Of a stretch of DNA of 33,445 bases, positions 28,610-33,445 are shown one piece after another; the stretch's first letter is position 1; the number at the start of each line of letters is the position of its first letter. Origin of the DNA: Chara braunii. Its lineage: Eukaryota; Streptophyta; Charophyceae; Charales; Characeae. Location: positions 484,561 to 518,005 of the forward strand of contig BFEA01000007.1 of assembly GCA_003427395.1 (NCBI GenBank). Direction: 5' to 3'. The position numbers were made by a program, and so were the translations under genes. The notes beneath the pieces were generated by a model. It made no database searches, had not been told where the DNA came from, and saw only the letters and a list, made by a program, of their open reading frames with translations.

Positions 28610-29200
28610 CATTTGTTATATTTTGTCTTGTATAAATCTTAATAAGCTACTTTCTCTACGAGAAGCGCTGCCGAAATTTCTATGAAATCAAGGAGTTAGT
28701 TAGTTTTTGTCTTTTCAAAGTTCATCTTGGCTAACTTTTATATATGGCTTAGTAAAAATTTGGAAAGTCTCATTTTCTAAAGAGAGGGCTACCCAATTTT
28801 TTACTAAATCAAAGATCTAAACAAAATTGGACCTTGAGAAGTTAAAAGTTATTTAAAAATTTAAACTTAGTTTTGTATGTATATGTGAGGTCTCATTTTC
28901 TAAAAGGAGTGATGCCCAAATTTTCACAGATCTAAGGAGTTAGTTAAATATTGTCTTCGTTGAACTCGAGATTTGTTTTCAGTTCACATCTGACTTAGTA
29001 TAAATCTGGAAAATTTTCATTTCTGCGGGGAGTGCTGCCCAAATTTTTACTAATTCAGGGAGTTGGACAAAATAAGACTTTCTCAGAGTTAGAGAATATT
29101 TTAGTTTTTATATTTGAGCTAGTATAAATAATGAAAAGACACTTTTCCTATGGGAAGCGCTACCGAAATTAACACTGGATTCGTGAAAACCTAACAAAAC
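28610..29200 (+). repeat. Degenerate ~123-bp tandem array, five units
   Basis: The marker CCCAAATTTTTACTAA or CCGAAATTTCTATGAA recurs at 28671, 28791, 28914, 29037 and 29162, spacings of 120, 123, 123 and 125. Each unit contains TAGTATAAAT-like, CTCATTTTCTA-like, GGGAGTGCTGCC-like and AGGAGTTAG-like segments in the same order. Units are clearly diverged but keep their length. Confidence 0.85.
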
Positions 29201-29209
29201 GACAAAATC

Positions 29210-29600
29210 TCACATTTTTTTATAGAATGACAAAGTAAAAGTCAAACTGTTATTTTTTGCACAAAAGAGAACGTTTTTAACTATTTTTTGATAAAGGAGG
29301 CAAAAAACGAGGTGAAAAGTCAGTTGTTCCTCAAAATGTGCAAGAAAACTCTTTCTTGCAAAATCCTTTTATATGGTTATATGTCATTATCAGTAGATTT
29401 GCAAAAAACAAAGCTCAAATAGGACAATTTTTTAGAACTACAAGGCAAACTTGAAAGATGTAAAAAAAAAAAAAAAAAAAAAAAATTGAATACTCATTTA
29501 TAGAACTATAAGTCATTTTCAGCAGTTAAGTAAAAACCAAGATCTACGAAAACTATTTTATAGGACTATAAATCAATTTTGACGTTAATAATAAAACCCT
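29210..29600 (+). repeat. Third degenerate array: TTTTATAG.ACTATAAGTCA
   Basis: Variants occur near 29218 (TTTTATAGAATGACAAAG), 29368 (TTTTATATGGTTATATGTCA), 29429 (TTTTTAGAACTACAAGG), 29496 (TTTATAGAACTATAAGTCA) and 29558 (TTTTATAGGACTATAAATCA). Spacing falls to about 60-70 bases. An A25 run interrupts it at 29461. Confidence 0.6.
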
Positions 29601-29713
29601 TAGGAAAAAATATTTGTTATTCAGAATAAGAATACAAACATTTTTTTGTCAAGGAGACACCTGTAAATTACTAACCAACACGAGTTTAAAATTTAAAAAA
29701 ATGAGAAAAAAAT

Positions 29714-31695
29714 TCAAATGGGTGCTCTCAGCTCATCATCCTCTTTTTCCGGACTCATCGTGAACACATGCGGGATTCTCATTCCTAGATCTTTCACTTC
29801 ATCGCAAATACTAGTCATTCTTGTATTTAATATACTCATCTTATCTATCATGTCTTCCATCCTTCCTAAGATTTATCTACGCGATTCTCTACTTACTTCG
29901 TCTTTCTCAGGTTTAATTTCAATCAGTGGGACACATTTTTCTGCTTCACCTATCTATGCTCCCTTTCTTAGCTGTTCACTCAGCTCGTCAACTTCTTCCA
30001 CCCAAACAATCGGATCTTATTTCTCTTGCCGTATACGAAACATGGTTGGGGCACTTGGTCCAAGCTCCGCAACCTTGAGTGCTTCCTTCCTCGTACCTCC
30101 GGGGATATTCGGTCGATCCGCCTTCCTCGCTTATCGAATATATTTTCATCTATGCAAGATGTGAATACTCCATCCCGCTCATTCATCCTTCGAACATGAC
30201 ATTTTTTCACTATATGCTATTTTACCGTACAATGCGTACACATGCACTCGATGTAATATATTCATCCTCTTCCAGACCCTTGACCGCTCCATTGTCCATA
30301 ATTCCTACCAAAACCCCTACCATAGTTTTGATTATAATTCTGATCATAGCTCTGACCATAAGCTTGATTGTACCCTTGTCCAATCTGATTGAAATTCGTC
30401 TGATTGTAATTTCCTATTGAACTCTTCCTTTGTTGCCCCGATTTCCTTATTGTCCGCTGTTTACTTTTCCTCCGAATCCTCTTCCTCCGAATCCTCTTTC
30501 TCCTTGACCATGCCCTCCATTCCTACCTCTACCATGCCCTTATCCGTGTCCTTGCCCTTGGAACTGATGCTGCCCTTGATTACCCAGTGGCGGCATAACG
30601 TGTTGTGGTTGACTCCCATCCGCCCCTTGACCTTGTGATGGTCCTGCCCCAGCTTCTTGCATTTGGGGCAAATTCGGGTACATCCCTATCTGCCCAAGAC
30701 CCGGTCATTGATTTCCGGGGAAATACCCAGGTCAAGCCCCCATAGGAGCCACGACCGGCCATGAAAAATTGGGATGTCGGAGTTGGCGCTCTTGCAGCAT
30801 TCGGTACCACCTCTTGCTGTGAGTTTTGCCATTTTTCAACTCCTTGCTTCCTCGATGGGTGGTTTTGGTTTTGCTTTTGGGTCCTCCTAGACTGTACTAT
30901 CGGCTCAAGTTTTATCCTTTCTTTATCTTCTTCATTTTCATCCCCATACTTCCTTTTGTTCGTCGCTTGTCCGACTGCCATCACCTTTCCTGACTCCACT
31001 TTATCCTTTAATTCTTTTAGTTGCGTTGCCATACTGCTTATCATTCCTCCTAAGGCTGAGTCTGCTCTTTGGATGGCACCTACCTCCTTCCTTCTCTTCC
31101 TTTCCATTTTTACCTGATGGTGGAATACCTGGTCCAAATCTCCAGATGCCAAGTTTCTTTTTATCGTCTCCCATGACGTCTTCCTTCCCGGTGCTTCTCC
31201 ACAGGTTAGTTCCATAGTCTCATAGCCCGAAAATTTCCCCAAAAATATTACACATTGCATTTCCTCGGAAAGTCTCAAAACATGTTCCGTCATTTTTTTA
31301 AAGGCCGTTGCAAATGCCTCTATTGTAGTGAAGTTATTCCGGTTGACATTGTGGAGTTGGTCAATCGTTAATAATCCATCCCCCAACTTATACTTCATTT
31401 GCATCTCATTTTTGAAGTTGTTTCAGTTTTCCTGGGCATCGGTCACAATCTTTTCGATCTCGGGGCGGAACTCCCACCATATATACTCAAACAGTTGGGC
31501 GAATTTTTCCGCCGTTGTCAGTCGATTGAAGACTTGCTCTAGCAATTCAAGTTAGTGCGACACTCGTTCTCCTTTGAAGGGAAAGATATCTATCATGGGT
31601 AGCTGAGACCTCTTGACATTCCTATTATCCAATAATCGCGCGATCTCGGCAACGGTTATTGACCCCTATCCTCCGGTTCCATTTGTGTCTCCCAT
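29714..31695 (-). pseudogene. gag: Retroelement gag pseudogene with CCHC knuckle
   Basis: Starts at ATG 31695. A capsid-like part (SQLPMIDIFPFKGERVSH, then KFAQLFEYIWWEFRPEIEKI and TIEAFATAFKKMTEHVLRL) leads to a basic linker. A Gly/Gln/Asn-rich stretch follows, including YNQAYGQSYDQNYNQNYGRG near 30360, then a CCHC knuckle whose spacing is kept (C-x2-C-x4-H-x4-C near 30240-30199) although a TAG falls inside it. The last part (MNERDGVFTSCIDENIFDKR, later RMEDMIDKMSILNTRMTSIC) is probably coiled. I count about 13 in-frame stops of all three kinds but only about three frame changes (near 30735, 30415 and 30110). The frame ends at 29714. No protease or polymerase follows, so the parent element may be gag-only. 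It belongs to a different family from the 2360-11222 element. Confidence 0.75.
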
Positions 31696-32066
31696 TTCTT
31701 CCCACAGTCCTTAGTCAATCTGTTTTGCATATGCAGAAAGAAAAAACGATGGGTTTTTAGGTTACTCTTAGCTGTCGTACTTTTTTTTTTTTTTTAAGGT
31801 TATAAACCTAGGCCTTCTCATTTTTCCTTAATATATCGTCCAACCCTCTTTTCACTTACAGTCCTAGTTTATTCTTTATGACTTCCTATCAACTAGCACC
31901 TACTAGTTTCCCTAGTTCACGCGCTCTAATCAATACCCTTACCATGCTTAAATATCCGAGTCAACCTCTTTGTCACTTGATCAAAACGAGATTGACTCTA
32001 ACCTTTTGTCTAAGTAAACTTGGATACCTTCTTCCATCCTACCCTGCCAACTTCTTCTGCGGACAT
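31696..32066 (-). other. Linker between upstream ORF and gag pseudogene
   Basis: On the minus strand the frame after the upstream ORF continues to read plausible residues (MSAEEVGRVGWKKVSKF, QSRFDQVTKRLTRIFKH) broken by stops. A T-run of 14 lies at 31780. It may be a decayed extension of the upstream protein. Confidence 0.4.
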
Positions 32067-32745
32067 TCAATCTCCCGTCCAAAAGTCATACACCATTTCG
32101 AACATTCTAGGTATACCGTCAATGCAAGCCTTGATTTTTAGCTCGGCCTTAAGTTTTTTCCAATATGTCTGTCTCGGCTCCATAAAGTGGACGCAGACAT
32201 AAGCATCTACCGTTGATAAAATTTCCTCAAAATTTATGTTAACCAACTCCGGTCTCATTTCCAAATACAGGCAATAAAGAGTTTGAGGTGTGAAAAATTT
32301 GTACCCTCTCTGAGGAATGGCTATGGCAGCCAAAACTGCTTGCTCTACATTCACGTGGTCTCTGAAAACTTCATCAATGATGAAGTCCGGAAGAGTAACC
32401 TCTATATAGTCGGTGGGATACACAAAATATGATGCCCATCTTGCTTCTATTATTGGTATGACCGGTCGGAACTCCCTCCAGCTTGCCTCTCTAATTTTGT
32501 CCTCGAGGACTGTCCCTGTAATTAGGAGGTATCGCGATAGGGGTAGGCTATGCCCTACTGCCAGGTCTACCTCGTGTATCCTCCATAGATGCGACGAAAG
32601 ATACAAAGGTTGCTCGGGCTATTATACTTTTCCTATATGGCGTGTGCCCAATTTCTACCCATACAAATGCTTCAAGCCCAATCGAGGCGCCCCACCATGT
32701 TGTGATTTCTTCTTCTCTCTCACTTAGGTTCCGCGGTAATGACAT
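32067..32745 (-). pseudogene. Unknown ORF upstream of gag, one frameshift
   Basis: Two frames join into one protein of about 225 residues. The first begins at ATG 32745 (MSLPRNLSEREEEITTWWG) and runs to about 32560. The second continues with EVDLAVGHSLPLSRYLLITG and ends at 32067 with MFEMVYDFWTGD. It is rich in W, Y and F and fairly acidic, has no signal peptide or membrane segment that I can see, and has no catalytic motif I recognise. It lies on the same strand directly upstream of the gag pseudogene, so it is probably part of the same repeated unit. It has far fewer stops than the gag behind it. Function unknown. Confidence 0.55.
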
Positions 32746-33445
32746 CTTCGGTCCCCGACGAATACTAACTCAACTCCAAATTTTTTATTGGCATATGACA
32801 TCTTGAATGTCTTTTGGTATCCTCAGCGATACAACGAAAGAGACGGAAAAGACACACAAAAATCTATATATAAGTTTGGTCAGTGACGGCATCTTCTTAT
32901 TATAGTTTATACCCTTGTTCAAGGTTTTTTACTTCCCCATATCCTATCATTTTCCAGACCTCCATTCACTTCCCTTCATGCCATTTTATTATCTTAGTGT
33001 CATGCCTTGTTAATCTCAGGATACTGAGTTTTTTTTCCTACCTTCATTTTCACTTGTCGTTACTCAGTCCATTAGTCCAGGTTATTAGACGTAGTCGAAT
33101 TCTTATGCAGACTCTCTTCTCTATTTTCCCCTATGCTTTCCTCCATGCATCTGGTAACACATGACCTCCAACTTTATCAAACGACAGAGACTGATTAAAA
33201 ATTTTCGTTTACCTCCTGTCACCTTTCTGGTTTCGTTCCTCCTCCCATTTTTCTAACGTACTTTAGTATTAGATGACTGAATAAGTTGCCTAGACGCATA
33301 TTTAGGGTTATGCCTTCATGCAGCTATACTGCCTTTCACTGCCCCAATCATCCATGCGTTAACGAAAAAAAAGCTCCACCGTATAAGGTATTTTCTTTCC
33401 CTCAATTAGATGATTCCTTTATACAATTAATACGAAATCAGCCTG
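32746..33445. other. Gene-free right end
   Basis: Pyrimidine-rich DNA on the plus strand. No gene or LTR end recognised. If the gag pseudogene belongs to an LTR element, its 5' LTR should lie here or beyond the window. Confidence 0.35.

Noticed and set aside
28610-29200. CRISPR-like reading of the regular ~123-bp spacing
   Set aside because: There is no short exact repeat with unique spacers and no cas gene, and the context is eukaryotic. Whole units are related, so it is a decayed tandem array.
29718-30164. 148-codon plus-strand open frame
   Set aside because: It is antisense to the C-terminal part of the gag pseudogene, which has the clearer protein pattern.

Overview
The window looks like repeat-rich, gene-poor nuclear DNA of a eukaryote. 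There is no dense bacterial-style gene order. It is full of microsatellites, long A/T runs, short inverted-repeat elements, tRNA-derived elements and decayed retroelement genes. The Gag/Pol protein style (an N-terminal hydrophobic stretch, then a long E/K-rich coiled coil, then a CCHC knuckle and a Ty3-type pol with a chromodomain-like tail) and the multicopy coiled-coil ORFs resemble what I recall from the charophyte alga Chara braunii. That assignment is an inference from family style and was not tested by a search.

Region by region. 1-2359: microsatellites, a GC-rich/A-rich patch, a GCGC-word block and a pair of ~116-bp direct repeats (1235-1350, 1955-2071). 2360-11222: a complete minus-strand Ty3/gypsy LTR retrotransposon (8,863 bp) with two 896-bp LTRs that show no difference outside N positions, TG...CA ends, a 4-bp TTAT target duplication and an initiator-tRNA-Met-like primer binding site. 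Its gag and pol are damaged: a stop and a frameshift in gag, a D-to-Y change in the reverse transcriptase catalytic motif, a deletion in RNase H, and a frameshift after integrase. 11223-20000: no convincing host gene. It holds many repeat structures, including hairpins, CpG-word blocks, a 24-bp minisatellite, several MITE-like inverted-repeat elements, a perfect 69-bp duplication and a tRNA-headed SINE with an 8-bp target duplication. 20000-21960: more MITEs and simple repeats.

22087-23788: a frameshifted plus-strand copy of a coiled-coil/zinc-knuckle-type multicopy ORF whose last ~285 codons are intact. 24151-24225: a tRNA-Arg(TCT)-like SINE head. 24404-27780: little recognisable, apart from one open minus-strand frame and a PPT/LTR-start-like site. 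27791-29600: three successive degenerate tandem arrays, including a ~123-bp period array. 29714-31695: a minus-strand gag pseudogene with about 13 in-frame stops but only about three frameshifts. It is preceded upstream (32067-32745) by a better preserved ORF of unknown function that probably belongs to the same element.

I found no complete, intact host protein-coding gene, no rRNA and no canonical tRNA. The coding content is retroelement-derived or of that style. The strongest oddity is a retrotransposon with apparently identical LTRs (recent insertion) but a catalytically broken polymerase, which suggests it moved with enzymes supplied by another copy.
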